This document shows positions 37,771 to 50,300 of a DNA stretch of 64,000 bases, in pieces. Origin of the DNA: Smallanthus sonchifolius (lineage: Eukaryota; Streptophyta; Magnoliopsida; Asterales; Asteraceae). Position 1 is the first letter of the stretch; each line of letters opens with the position of its first letter. The notes below the pieces were generated by a model. It was given only the letters and a program-made list of their open reading frames with translations. It did no database searches and was not told the DNA's origin. The stretch spans positions 26,190,779 to 26,254,778 of the forward strand of contig CM042034.1 in the NCBI GenBank assembly GCA_023525975.1, given 5' to 3'. A program made the translations under genes and the position numbers.

Positions 37771-38507
37771 TACAATAATTAAGTAATTAATTACTGTACC
37801 CCTTAAGGTTATTTGATAAAATGTTTCAGATTTACTAGTATCTCTAGCTATGATGAAATAATGAAGCTCGTGATAAAAGAAAAAAAAAGCTTATATCAAA
37901 ACGGTATGTGGTACTACCAAATGGGATAACGGCCATCTCGACAATAAGATACACTTGTACACGTTAGGTAGTTTATTAGCTGGCAAAAATGATACAACCA
38001 CAATAATTATGAATTATCGTTTTCACGCAAGCAACGTACCAAATAAGTGTTGCCTGATGTGTCTTCTTACATAGATTATTTTGGTTTATTTCAAATCCGA
38101 CAAGAGAAATCTAATACCACAACATTCAAAGGTTGATCCAATGACATTTACTTAAATATGAAAAATTTTAATTATTCAAACTTAAATCATTTCATCTTTA
38201 CATTCTTATTTTCATGTTTATAATTTGTTGTTGTGGATTTTATAATGATCATACAATGAAAAAAAAATATAAAGTTTATATTTGACTATCATTTAAATAT
38301 TTAAAATATTTCATAATAACAATAGAAGACAGATTCCAAGTTACTAATATCAAATATGATTAATGACAAAAAAAGAAAATTTGATTTGAAGATGTGTAAT
38401 AAAGAAAAGAAAACGATATCTGCCATTTTAGACAAAAAAAAGGTTTGTCGATTGTTATTTAAAAAAACATCATATCAAGGATTTGTATTTAATGTTTTAA
38501 CCACTCA
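37771..38507. other. Intergenic, nothing recognised
   Basis: AT-rich sequence between Copia remains and the CACTA element. No coding region, repeat array or RNA gene was seen. Confidence 0.5.
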
Positions 38508-39737
38508 CACTACTAGAAATTTAGGCAGATTCAACGACCTTTATCGACGACATGTCGTCGAAATTGCCTTTCTCGACGACATGTCGTCGAGATTGACTCG
38601 TCGGCAAAGTTCCGTCGAGACTACTTGAAAAGTCGTCGAGAAAACGTCGTCGAGATAGATTACACTTTTATCGACGACATGTCGTCGATTTTAGCCCGTC
38701 GGTAATAACTTTTCAATTTAAAAAAAAAAGATTAAATAAAATTTAAATTGATCAATACCGACGACATGTCGTCGAGATTCATCTATATTATTCAAATAAA
38801 AAACAATTTCACCAATTTCACAAATTAATAGATATATTCATCTATATTATTCAAATAAAAAACAATTAAAACATTTATACAAAACTAAATCTCTCAAATC
38901 TAAACCTATTACCAAAATATTAAACAAACATTTATAAATCTATATAAAACTACCCAAATACACCTATAAACACAAAAAATATACATATTACCTCCGGAAT
39001 TTTCTTGAAACGACGACACGTCGTCGGAAAAACCCTCAATCTAGCTTCCAATCCCTCCACTTAGCCAAAAACTTCACATACACAAGATTTATATTAGAAA
39101 TTTACGATTATAAAGAAAATTTACAAAAAAAGTCGAAATCGGGTCTAACCACTTGAATAACAAGAGTAATGGTGAAGAAGGAGGTAGAAAACGTTGGATT
39201 TTGAAGAAAAATGGCCGGATTTTGTGGGTTTAGCCGAGAGAAATCGTGAGAGGAAAAAGAGGGCAGAAATGAGGAAGAGAAGGGTTTCTGCGAGTTAATG
39301 CCCAGTTAGACCAGTCTCGACGACATGTCGTCGAGATTGGGTCGTTTTATTTTAATTATTTTATTTATTAAATAAAAACAATTTTTTATTATATACCAAT
39401 CTCGACGACATGTCGTCGAGAAAAGGTATTTTGTTTTAAAAATTAATTTTTTAATATTTTACCAGGCAAAAAAAAAAAAAGGAAAACAAAATTAAAAATA
39501 GCAATCTCGACGACATGTCGTCGAGACTAGTTTTCACCTTTTCCCGGTAAGCGCCAAAAGTTTTCACCTTTTCCCGGTTAACCATCCCCGACGACCTGTC
39601 GTCGAGAAAAAGTGGCAAAAAAAATTCGCGAGATTGGGAAGCATCGCCGACGACCTGTCGTCGTAACAGGTTGAACCAATCTCGACGACACGTGTCGTCG
39701 AGATAGGTCGTCGAAACTGCCTAGATTTCTAGTAGTG
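38508..39737. mobile_element. Non-autonomous CACTA element with palindromic subterminal repeats
   Basis: Starts CACTACTAGAAATTTAGGCA and ends TGCCTAGATTTCTAGTAGTG, perfect CACTA-superfamily ends. It has 3-bp duplications TCA at 38505-38507 and 39738-39740. Both subterminal zones carry repeated palindromes CGACGACATGTCGTCG (about 38545, 38574, 38672, 38759, 39318, 39413, 39508) plus variants CGACGACCTGTCGTCG (about 39588, 39648). Such arrays are the usual transposase-binding sites of this superfamily. No transposase frame is present in the 1230 bp. Confidence 0.92.
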
Positions 39738-39740
39738 TCA

Positions 39741-41383
39741 GTCATGGTATTAATCGGAACAGACCATAATTTTTTTAATAATAATTTCTAGATTTTTTAT
39801 GATAAATACACCAAAATTTATATTTTTTATGATTTGAACTACTAATCTTTTCGTTGTAAAGGTACACCACTTAACCGTTAAGATATTCCTTTAATAACCG
39901 GTAAAAGTTATATTTAATTTAAAATAAAATTAATTAACAAAAATACAACTATAAAAATAAGCGCTTTAATTTTAAAAAAATGAAAACATATATAAATAAT
40001 TAACTAATTAATTAAACAATAAGTGAAAAAATTAAAACAAGAAGAAATAAAACATAAATAAAAGTTGTTATAAAGTCAAAATTTCATTTTACTTTTCATG
40101 CTTCTTTATTTTAATTTGCAATCTTAAAAAATAGCAACTTTTACAACTCTCATTCTTTGAGTTTCTCCCCTTATGGTAAGATAAGTGTTCCTAGTCTTTT
40201 TTAAAGATAGAATTGAAAGAGAGTAGAAAAAAGCTTGAAAAGATTTTTGTTCCTGTGTTTTTAAACGAAAGAAAGTAAAAAGAAACTAAAAAGGATTATG
40301 TTTCTGTGTTTTTTGTAGAATGAAGTGGAAAAAAGAGAAAGAAAGATTTTAAATAATCTTCCCCCATAAAATGAACGGATTTGAAGAGAAATAAAGATTT
40401 TAATTATCTTCCCTCCCAAAACGGTCAATTACTCTTGAAATCAAAGCGATGTGCTACCTTGACTCCTAGTATAACCGGTCGGTCCAAATTTAAATACCAT
40501 GTTTTTGTGTAAACTATCTTCAAAGATTTTAATCATTAGAAGATAAATATTATTAAAGAAATTAATTATGGGGGAATCTAGTACTACCCTTAATAATTAT
40601 TCCAAAAATTTTCCATCACATGCATGTAGATTGTAGTTACACAATTTATCAATATTATTCAACTTATAAACAATAGGCTAGGTCTTTGATTTTTTCAAAT
40701 AGTTTTATGAGTAATGTACTATGATATATATACTAAATTATTTTGAGTCTAAAATCTATATGATAGATTCATGGCTTGTCTACATTTACTTAAAACAAAA
40801 GGCTAATAGATTAATGTCTACATGTTAACTAGAAAGATTTTTAAACTAAAGTTGGAGAGAATTCTCAATTTTTTACACATGCAAGTATTTAAAAGCTAAA
40901 TTTATGGCTGTGGTAAAAGTATAACAAAATAAATATTTATTTACAAACATGATGAGCTGAACTCCATCTCATACACACCTCATATGTATACGTGTATACA
41001 ATGCATGTATCTATGTATTTTTTTTTTAATATTTTGTTTCAAAACCATGAAAATAATAATGGGGTTGTGGTCACAACGAAAGTCCTTTAATTTCTGGTGT
41101 TCTTTTAAGCTTTCGGTGCATGTGACGAGGGAGACTTGATTATCAGTTTAGTTTTTTTTATTCTACTTTATTCTTTAATTTTTAAAGAAGGTTTTTACTT
41201 AAAATTAGAATATTTTTGTCTAAAGAAAATCATTTAATTTGCTGGCAGGCTTTTGTCAAGAATATATATTACTTCCACTTTGAATTATATAATAATGTAA
41301 ATTCTTCAAATGCTAAAATGGGTGCTTCCATGTTTTCTAAATAATGGACTATGCAAATTTTGATACAAATTCACCCTCTTTTG
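39741..41383. other. Intergenic, nothing recognised
   Basis: Very AT-rich sequence without a supported gene, tRNA or bounded element. Confidence 0.5.
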
Positions 41384-41475
41384 GTGGTGGTGGTGGTGGT
41401 GGTGGTGGTGGTGGTGGTGGTGGTGGTGGTGGTGGTGGTGGTGGTGGTGGTGGTGGTGGTGGTGGTGGTGGTGGA
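41384..41475. repeat. GGT trinucleotide microsatellite
   Basis: About thirty uninterrupted GGT units. The polyglycine frame that runs through it has no protein-like flanks and is an artefact. The array sits at the edge of a repeated plant sequence with GACGAAAACTG words (to about 41645), probably a decayed MITE. Confidence 0.9.
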
Positions 41476-41655
41476 GCTAAGGGCATATTAGTAATTTCAT
41501 ATATAAAAACTAACATAAATTTTAACGGAGTTAAGTATTAGGGACGAAAACTGTTAAAACATAAAACGTCAGGAATGATATGTGTTACATGGGGACGAAA
41601 CCTAAAGTTTGGTTCAAACCTCATGGACGAAAACTGAAGTTTACTCAACCATTTT

Positions 41656-41789
41656 TTTTTTGAAAGACAAATTTTTTAATTTGTGTTAGGGATATTATGT
41701 GTTACAGTGGGACTTGAACCCATGAACTTCTCAAACCTTGATGTTTCTAGAGGATTTTCCTCTACCATTAGACCACCAACCCCAATGAT
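41656..41789 (-). mobile_element. tRNA-derived SINE with 11-bp target duplication
   Basis: On the minus strand: GGTTGGTGGTCTAATGGTAG (A box), GGTTCAAGTCCC (B box), a short body and an A-tail. The flanking direct repeat ctcaaccattt is perfect (41645-41655 and 41790-41800). Confidence 0.88.
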
Positions 41790-42635
41790 CTCAACCATTT
41801 AATTAGAGATCGTAATACAAATAGTTTTAATAATTAATAGCATATGCCAAGTGTATGAAAGGGTTGACGTTAGCAAGCTTTAAGAAATAACGATGATGAT
41901 AGATTAATATTTGCAGCCATCCCTCACTAACAACTAAGTTTATTTATTTGATATCAAACATCAATCTCTTTCTTTGACAAATACTTCATAATTTTTTTAT
42001 TAAAAAATAAAAGATTATCCTTTATATATGGAAATTGCTAGTTAAACATAGTAGGGGTCAAAATTTGTGTAAATATTAAAGATAAAATGATCTAATAGAA
42101 GACGTTTAACCTCTTTAGGGTATTCCTTTCTTAGAAATTTAGTTCATGATCTGACCCATCTTAGATAAAACGCGACTCGATTGATGGTAGTAACTAGCTT
42201 TCATAAGAGCCATCCAATAGGGTATAGATTGAATCACCTCTTTGTTCTGTAAAGAACAATGAACAAGTGTTTGGCTCATGTGATTAGCAAACGACCATTA
42301 TGGGTTATAGAGAGTTAGAGACAATTAATTAGATTAGGTTATTAGGCAAAGAAAACAATGAGCAATCAGAAATATAAAACATAAACAAGTAATTAATAGA
42401 CCATCAATCAAGAAGACAGAAATTAACAACTAAATATAAAATATAAGAATAACGAGAATCTAACATGGTGTGATGTCTAGTATGGTGAACACCATAAGAA
42501 TAATGAGAAGATTCTGGAAGTCTAAATAAAATTAGAAAACAAATGGACTTCAACATCTATTTCTATTATTATTAGTAAACATAAAATAGAACTCTAAAGT
42601 TTTAGGGTGGCTTGGCTATATTAATGCCCAATCAG

Positions 42636-43170
42636 TAGGCATGTAAATAAACCGAACGAACATCGATGTGTTCGTGTTCGTTTATTTAATTTTAACCGAA
42701 CACGAACACATAATCGAACACATTTTTTTGTTCATGTTCGTTCATTAAGAAAATGAAAATGTTTGTATTCGTTTGTTAAAAAGCTAAACAAACACAAATG
42801 AACAAACATAAAAAAACACAAACATAAATTAACATTAATGAACACACATGAACAAGTTTAGTACTTAATAATTCATCCAAAAACACATGTAAATTAGTGG
42901 TTCAAATGTACATGATTCATCCAAAAACAAATGAACACAAACAAATGAACATAAAAGAACGTTAATAAACGAATATAAATGAACATATATTAATGAACAT
43001 AAACGAACGTTCACGAACATAAATGAACGAACACGACATGTGTTCATGTTCGTTCGTTTAATTAAACGAACAAAAAAATTTGTTCGTGTTCGTTCGTTTT
43101 AATTAAATGAACGAACATAACCGAACTTCCCGCCAACAGTTCATGAACGTTCGGTTCATTTACAGGCCTA
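42636..43170. mobile_element. hAT-type MITE (TAGGC ends)
   Basis: Starts TAGGCATGTAAATAAACCGA and ends with the inverted TCGGTTCATTTACAGGCCTA. Flanks are perfect 8-bp duplications CCAATCAG (42628-42635 and 43171-43178). The 535-bp body is made of iterated GTTCGTGTTCG / AACACGAAC words, giving strong fold-back potential. Confidence 0.9.
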
Positions 43171-43678
43171 CCAATCAGGTATGTCCAATATTAATATGCC
43201 CATGCTATGTAGGATTAGGTCCACAAACCTTTTCTAAACAGCAGTAATATGTATTTAATATGTATTTATTTTTATCAATATATGGCTATATGAGCTCAAT
43301 TCCTGTCCATTCTCATTTCTTGCATCTCTTTTATACTTCCTCACCCTATATTAAACATCACATAGTTTTATTCTATCAATATTTAATAGCCAACCATATG
43401 AATGAAACTAAATATTTTAGTTTGGGGTCAATTATCAAATAATTAGAGAATCAATGTATTTTTATAGGAAGAAAGGGGTCATATGTAAAAATGTTAAAAG
43501 TCAAATGTTGTGTAAGATTAAGGGGTGTGTCTTTTTTCTAAACAACACGACGGCTCACAATTAAGGTTATAAACCCACCGAATGTATGTATGTGTCAATA
43601 CATTATGAACAAAACTCAAGAAATCAATTAACAAGTTTCTCAATCTTTTGATCTGGTTCATCCAACTTTTATACAGTT

Positions 43679-45316
43679 GGTATCAGAGCACCACGTTAAT
43701 TGATCCAAATGGGAAGAGAGGGAAGGAGATGACGGTTAGAATCTTTCAAAGGCAATGATTTTTGTTTGAAAGCAGTGATTGGAAAAAAATCAAGAAAGGG
43801 GTGCGACTTCATGAATCTGTTCGTCTCTGACCAAAACAAGGAAACGAAGGAAGCAACACAATTTCTTAGTTTGATCAGAAAAATCAAACCAACAATAGCT
43901 TTGAATTCCTTCTGAAACTTATGTGTTCGATTAGAAACACTGAATAGAGAAACCCTGGCTATGAAAAAAAAGATTTGCTACTTGTTTTTCTTGGCCTTAA
44001 TCAAAACAGAAAGAAGGACAAGGATGAGAAATCGATTGTTTGTCTCGATCAGTCTCCAAGGGAACATCTTGTTTTGGGATTCTGAAATTGAAGATTGGAA
44101 ATTATCTTGCAACACATAAACCAAATAGAAAGTCAAAGTTAGAAAAATTGAAAGGGCTGCAACTTCCTTCCAAGTCAAAAAAATCAATTGAAAGAAAGAA
44201 TCTCTATTCAGAATAGTATTTCTTTCATTTTGCATAATTATTGATTTCAAAGTAGTGTTAAAATCCATGCATTGATGAAAGAAAGTAGGAAAGATCAAGA
44301 ACCTTTACGATTCACTTAGCAAGTCAAACCAAAACCTTTGCGGTTCATAGCAAGTCAAACCGAACCCTCATGGTTCATAGCAAGTCAAACCGAACCTTTG
44401 TGGTCCATAGCAAGTCAACCCAAACCCTTGTGGTCCTTAGCAAGTCAAAATCGAACTGTTGTAGTTCTTAGCAAGTCAAACTAAACCTTGTGGTTTGTAG
44501 CAAGCAGAAAAACCTATTTGGTTTGTAGCAAGTCCCGAGCCTTTTGGTTCAAAATAGCAAGTAGAAACTTTTTGGTTCAATTAGTAGGAGCAAGTAACAC
44601 CATTGTGATTCAAAAAGCGAAAGCAAGTAGCAAGTTCGAATCATCGTGGTTCAATTTAGGAAGAAAAGACCAATCATGGTCAAAAGCAAGCAAGCACATC
44701 ATACTTTGATCATAAGCAAAAGCAAGAAATTGATCAACCGATTAGAAGCAAGAGCAAGAAATCAGTAATTATTTTTTACTGATTAGCAAGTATAACAAGA
44801 TCTAAAATAAGTAAGAAAGCATGACTAGCAAAGAAGGCAAGAAAGAAGAAAGTACAATGGTGCCAGTCCGTATGCAAGAAAACGTATCCCTTCAGAGCCC
44901 AAATCTGACTGAATCAAAGTACACACGATGGGCAATTCTGATGGAAACAATCTTAAAGGCATATAACCTTTGGGAAACGGTTGTTTCAACAGAAGAAGTG
45001 GATGAAAGGAAGCCTCACACAATGAAAGTAGTGATCTTCCCTACATGACCAGAATATGTGTTGACGCAAGTTGCACAATACTCGAGTGCAAAGAAGTATA
45101 TGGGAATCGATTAAGGTTTGGTTCCTTGGGGCAGATCTCGTGCAGAAAGCACGTTTACATACCTTAAGGACGGAGTTGTAAACTTTGAGAATGAAACCAA
45201 ATGAAACAGTAAGTAACTTTGCAAGAAAGTTGGACAATATAAGAGCCACGTTTAAAAGTCTTGGTATAACTCTCAAAGATAAAACAATCGTGAGAAAGTT
45301 GCCAAAGAAGTTTATG
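43679..45316 (+). mobile_element. Truncated Copia retrotransposon: primer-binding site, leader and broken gag
   Basis: TTGGTATCAGAGC at about 43678 is the initiator-tRNA primer-binding site, directly after an LTR end TTTTATACA. A long leader follows with a tandem array. From 44821 a gag opens: MTSKEGKKEESTMVP..., with TESKYTRWAILMETILKAYNLW as in Copia UBN2 gag. It is stopped at 45048. Further frames continue the family (LGADLVQKARLQTLRT-like near 45128, KDKTIVRKLPKKF near 45276). The element is cut at 45316, where a different LTR-like sequence starts. Protease, integrase and RT are absent. Confidence 0.75.
44301..44700 (+). repeat. Tandem array of about 30-bp units in the Copia leader
   Basis: Nine or ten degenerate units begin AGCAAGTCAAACCGAAC and end in words like CTTTGTGGTTCAT. 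They lie between the primer-binding site and gag. Confidence 0.75.
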
Positions 45317-45830
45317 TAACACCTGTAAAAAAACTTGGTCTCAATTTGAGCAAGGAGTAAACCCTAGGATTTAAAAGTGTAAATAGATAAAAGTATAAGG
45401 ATAAAAAAATTGTAAAATGGGATGGTAATAGAGAGTCACCATCCGTAACGGTCTGTTACGGACTGAGGAAGGAATGGATCAGGGCTTGACGCGTCTCCAT
45501 ACGACGAGGCGATGACAGACCGTCATCCCTCATAACGGTCCATCACGAATTCAATCTTGGCCTATAAATTGAGAACTCTTGAATGGCAATTTCACACATC
45601 GAAAACCACAACCTACTTCCCCACTTCCTTGGAATTCAAACCCACAATCCTTATACGAGCCACACTCTCTAGAAATCTCCGATTTTCGATTAAGTAACAT
45701 ACTTTCGATAAGAAGGTCCGACAAACGAAGAAACATTTAGGAAACGAGGATAAGGTGATAGAGCTCTAGCACCACACTCTTAAGCAACCATCTACCTTAG
45801 TCGTTGTTATCTTTCCATAAGGTTAATACG
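45317..45830 (+). mobile_element. LTR-like sequence beginning TGTAACACC (right end unknown)
   Basis: The Copia gag is interrupted at TGTAACACCTGTAAAAAAAC, an LTR-type start. A TATA-like CCTATAAATTGAG at about 45561 and a transcript-leader-like region follow. A matching CA end and target duplication were not found, so the right boundary is a guess. Confidence 0.4.
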
Positions 45831-46639
45831 TTTATTGTTTTCAAAACTTTCAAAATGTTTACGTTTCCGAAAATGACAAAGCATGTATTAAATACTTTAA
45901 TGCATAAGGGGCTATGGATAAACATTCATGCCATAAGTATACGTAAATTTTTAAAGTGACGTAGTTTTAACTTTGAATATTTTAATAATATAATTATTTT
46001 TAAGCATATTTTATATTTCTCTTTTAATTCTTAAAATATAATGTTTTATGAAATTTTGAATATGCAGTTGCGACTTACTTATTTTTTTATACGCTTCGAC
46101 ATAAATTTTATTTAAAACCCAGTCGAGTCAAATATAATTGATTTTTTATTTCTTTATTTTTAATACGATTTCGTTTTTCATTTATAACTTTTCATATATA
46201 ATGTTTTATAAAATTATGAATATAGCATTGCGACGTTCTATGTTATATCTACATTTCGATATAAATTTTGTTTAAAGTTGGTTCATTTCACACACTTTGC
46301 TTCCCCCCATCACTTTTTCCTCTTTTATAAGTAATTGAAAGTCGTTAACTCAACTTCAACCTTTATTATTTTTTTTAAGTAAAAACTTATATTACAACAT
46401 TTTCACATCACGCTGATAAACAACCCCCCATCCCAAGGTATAACCTATTAATTAACTTTCTATGTTTTTAAAATATCGTCTTCATTGTATCTATATTTAC
46501 GTTTGCATTTAATATGAGAAATACCTTTTATTAGAATAAAAATTGATTATAAATTTTTATTTTTACAAAAATTTTCAAAAATAAAATCATGAAATGACAA
46601 CGAAGCTTTGATATTGTTTTAGTAAAGTAACTTATACTT
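45831..46639. other. AT-rich, no gene recognised
   Basis: May be the continuation of the LTR-like sequence. No coding region or bounded repeat was seen. Confidence 0.4.
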
Positions 46640-46737
46640 GTCATTGGGGTGGTGACCTAATGGTAAGAGCAAAGCCTCTTAACACTAAAGTCCTAGGTTT
46701 AAGTCTCGGGAAGCTTAAAAAATTTATCTTTAAAAAA
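46640..46737 (+). mobile_element. Short tRNA-derived SINE with perfect 16-bp target duplication
   Basis: GGGGTGGTGACCTAATGGTA (A box) and GGTTTAAGTCTC (B box) are followed by an A-rich tail. The flanking repeat aaagtaacttatactt is perfect (46624-46639 and 46738-46753). Confidence 0.88.
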
Positions 46738-47356
46738 AAAGTAACTTATACTTTTTGTAACTAGAAAAACTACTTAAGTTTCATTATTATCAATTGTTAT
46801 GATTTTTTTTAATGCTAAACTTTTTAAAAAAATTAAATGATTTAAATGTAACATGTATAAAGTTTTTGTGATTATTTAGTGATTGTTTTTTTCAAGTTAA
46901 CATAAATGAAACTTGATTTTTGAATAGTAAACTTTAAATGGATCTGTCAGAAATTCACCGGGACCTTTTCGTGATTTCTTTATTTATGTTTTTTTAACTA
47001 GTTTAAATACAATAATTCAGAATTGGCATTTTTGTTATTTAAATAGTTTACTCAAAATTTATTCAACAATAACATTTTATGCCGCAGCAGTTCTCAAAAA
47101 TGAAAAATAATAATTTATTATCTTTCATATTGTAAAAAGATAGAAAAACTCCTTTTTCAAAATATAAAAGAAAACAAATGTTCCATAGAAAAACCAAGAT
47201 ACAAATTCTTGACATCAAAAGCCCATTCACTCTTTAGAAGCCCAATCAAATCACAAGATAAAGGAAATCATAATCCCAACAAGGATAAAGCAAACAAATT
47301 GGTTCCAACTTCAAACTCCAATCTGGAGACTGATTTCATATGATAAACAACAAGAC

Positions 47357-50300
47357 ATGTCTCTCCTTCTTCATCATCCTCATCCTCATCCTCATCCTCA
47401 TCCTCATCCATGTTGTAAGTCCTTTCTTCCCTTTGAAACCTTCATAATCTGCAAAATTAAAAACCCCACAAACAGATTCATTTCAAGCCCTAATACACCA
47501 AAACCCTTCAAGAATCTACCTTTCTTTACAAAATTTTCTGTCTTTAGACACACCCATGTTCTAAATTGCTCCAACAATGAACTCATTCAAGAAAATGAAA
47601 AAGAAGAGCTTGGGTTATTAGGTAAACCATCACCAATGCCTGTTAATTTACCACAATCTGAAATTGAATACAACAAGCCTGATAAAGATGAGGCTTTGGA
47701 GCCCTTCTATAAGTTCTTTAGAGATGGGAAATCTGTAGAAGAAACTATTGATCCAGAAGATGTAATTGAGGACATTTCAGTAGATGAAAAAGAGGATAAG
47801 ATGGTTTCTGTAGAATATTATGATCCACAGCCAGGTGATTTTGTGGTGGGTGTGGTGGTTTCTGGGAACGAGTATAAGCTTGATGTTAATATTGGTGCAG
47901 ATTTGTTAGGAACAATGTTAACTAAAGAGGTGTTGCCTTTATATGATAAAGAGTTGGATTCTTTGTTGTGTGATTTCGAGAGTAATGGTGAAGAGTTTAT
48001 GATGAAAGGGAAGATGGGGATAGTGAGAAATGAAGCGGCTTTAAGTGGTGGTCCGATGGCGGGGCAGCCGGTTGTGGAGCATGGGACGGTTTTGTTTGCT
48101 GAAGTTTTGGGTAGAACTCTTAGCGGTAGACCATTGATTTCCACCAGGCGGCTGTTTCGCAGATTGGCTTGGCATCGAGTGAGGCAGGTTTTTCTCTCAG
48201 CTTTCTTTTATTTGTTCAAGGTTTTTGATGAAGTTGTGGCCAAAAATAGATGGGAATTATTTGTTAGTGATTTTGAAATTAGCTAAATGACATTACTTTC
48301 TTGACTAGTTATTTACTTGCTTGCACCTTCTTTCTCATTGTATTTAACCTAGTAGTGAAATAAGATCATGGCCTTGTTATAGGACTTTCAGTTATTGACC
48401 ATCATGATATCAAAATATTGGTGCCACATTACATTCATACCTGCTATAGAAGGTTATCTATGGTAAAATATTAGTGATTTTGAAATTAGCTAAATGACAT
48501 TACTTTCTTGACTAGTTATTTACTTGCTTGCACCTTTTTTTAATGTTTTTTTATACTTGCATTTTCACAATTGCTGACATTTATACTTGCATTTTCACAT
48601 TTCATAACAAAAAAACCAGTGTGAGATTGGAAAGGCCAATCTCTTCTTTCTAGATGTGTAACATTTCAATAAGCCTTTTGAGAGCGTGCTTCTTGGTTCA
48701 ATTGATTTTATATGTGTGCATTGTTAACTTTAATTGTATGATACATGCTCACTCACTCAATTTTGTATGAAAAATTGATGGGCTTGTCTTTATTTTGTAG
48801 AATTTCCTATTATCAAGGCCTTATTTCTGTTAGGCACTCGATCTATTTGTCGTTTTAGTTCTTTTTTGTTGCACTAAGACCATGTTTTATGCAGATTAAG
48901 CAATTTAATGAACCTATAGAGGTCAAAATTACAGAGTGGAATACCGGTGGTCTCCTTACAAGAATTGAGGTTTAGCTCAAATTATCTTTACTCACTCGCC
49001 ACCAATACATCTTTTTCAGTAATTTTTATCTTAAGAGTTGACTTTTGCAGGGGTTACGAGCTTTTCTTCCTAAAGTTGAACTCGTCAATCGTGTTAATAA
49101 CTTCACGGAGTTAAAAGAAAATGTAAGTCAATTCACCTTCTACGTTTCGGAACTTTACACCTTTTGGCGGTTATTAGCGGGATCATTATGCCACTTATTC
49201 ATGGGAATTCTTGATAAATGTAGGTGGGACGTCGAATGTATGTTCAAATTACTCGAATAAGCGAGGATACAAATGACTTAATTATTAGTCAAAAGGAAGC
49301 CTGGGTTGGTCTATTTTTTCCTTACATCTTTCCCATCTTGTTTATTTTATTGTTCTTTTACGTAGTGTTTGTATGCTGGAATTTGAAAAGGAATGAATGG
49401 TTTATTTCCACTGGAATGAAAAAAAGACGTTTTATATGATGGAATGGAAGAATGTGCTTCCTCGCCTTTACTAGATTCCTATTCCATGATGGAAGGGAAT
49501 GGAAAAATTACAATGTAACTCAATTTTACTTTTGTAACCTTTAGCATCCTATCTATAGAAGAATCAAACTTTCAACTAAATTTACCTTTTTTTATCCTAA
49601 AAGTTAATTAGATCATATGCCTTTTTTATTGTAGGCTTAATAACAGAGACAATTATGCACTGCCTTTATATTTACTACAAAAAATACATGTTAAAACCCA
49701 TTCCATTCCAGCCAACCAAACAGACCATTAATGTTTACAATGTGTTAACATTTTCAGAATACAATACACCTTAAAGAGGGAACACTTTTGGAAGGAACAG
49801 TGAGGAAAGTTTTCCCTTATGGTGCTCAAATAAGGATTGGTGAAAGTAACCGAAGGTGATTATTTATGATATTCGTTTTCTGGCTGTTGATTTATTTCTT
49901 TATATTTCATGTTAGATGTTCTTATTAAACTATTTTTCAGTGGATTATTGCATATTTCTAATATCACTCGAGGAAAAATTGATTCGGTGAGTGATGTTCT
50001 CGCACTTGATGAGAAAGTCAAAGTTTTGGTTGTGAAATCGATGTTCCCTGACAAGATCTCTCTCAGGTAAAATGACGAAACTACCCCTTCGTTGAAGTAT
50101 TTAAGTTTTTTTATTCAACATTTTGTTTCAAGTTATAAATTTGGTATATGAATAAATCTTGATCTTGTGGAACAGTACTGCAGAGCTTGAGAGTGAACCT
50201 GGCTTGTTCTTGTCAAACAAGGAGGTAGTTTATATCTTTCACTTTTGACCAAAATGCCCTTTTTATGCATTAACAGTGGTTTTATCATGGCAGAAAGTAT

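Noticed and set aside
38545..39690. CRISPR-like array of palindromic repeats
   Set aside because: Repeats are unevenly spaced within CACTA ends in a plant genome; they are subterminal transposase sites.
41344..41541. Open frame of 65 codons coding mostly glycine
   Set aside because: It is created by the GGT microsatellite; flanks have no protein-like features and similar plant repeats surround it.
41656..41789. Possible tRNA gene on the minus strand
   Set aside because: Only A- and B-box-like parts are present. It has an A-tail and a target duplication, so it is a SINE; the same applies at 16089, 46640, 52866 and 61215.
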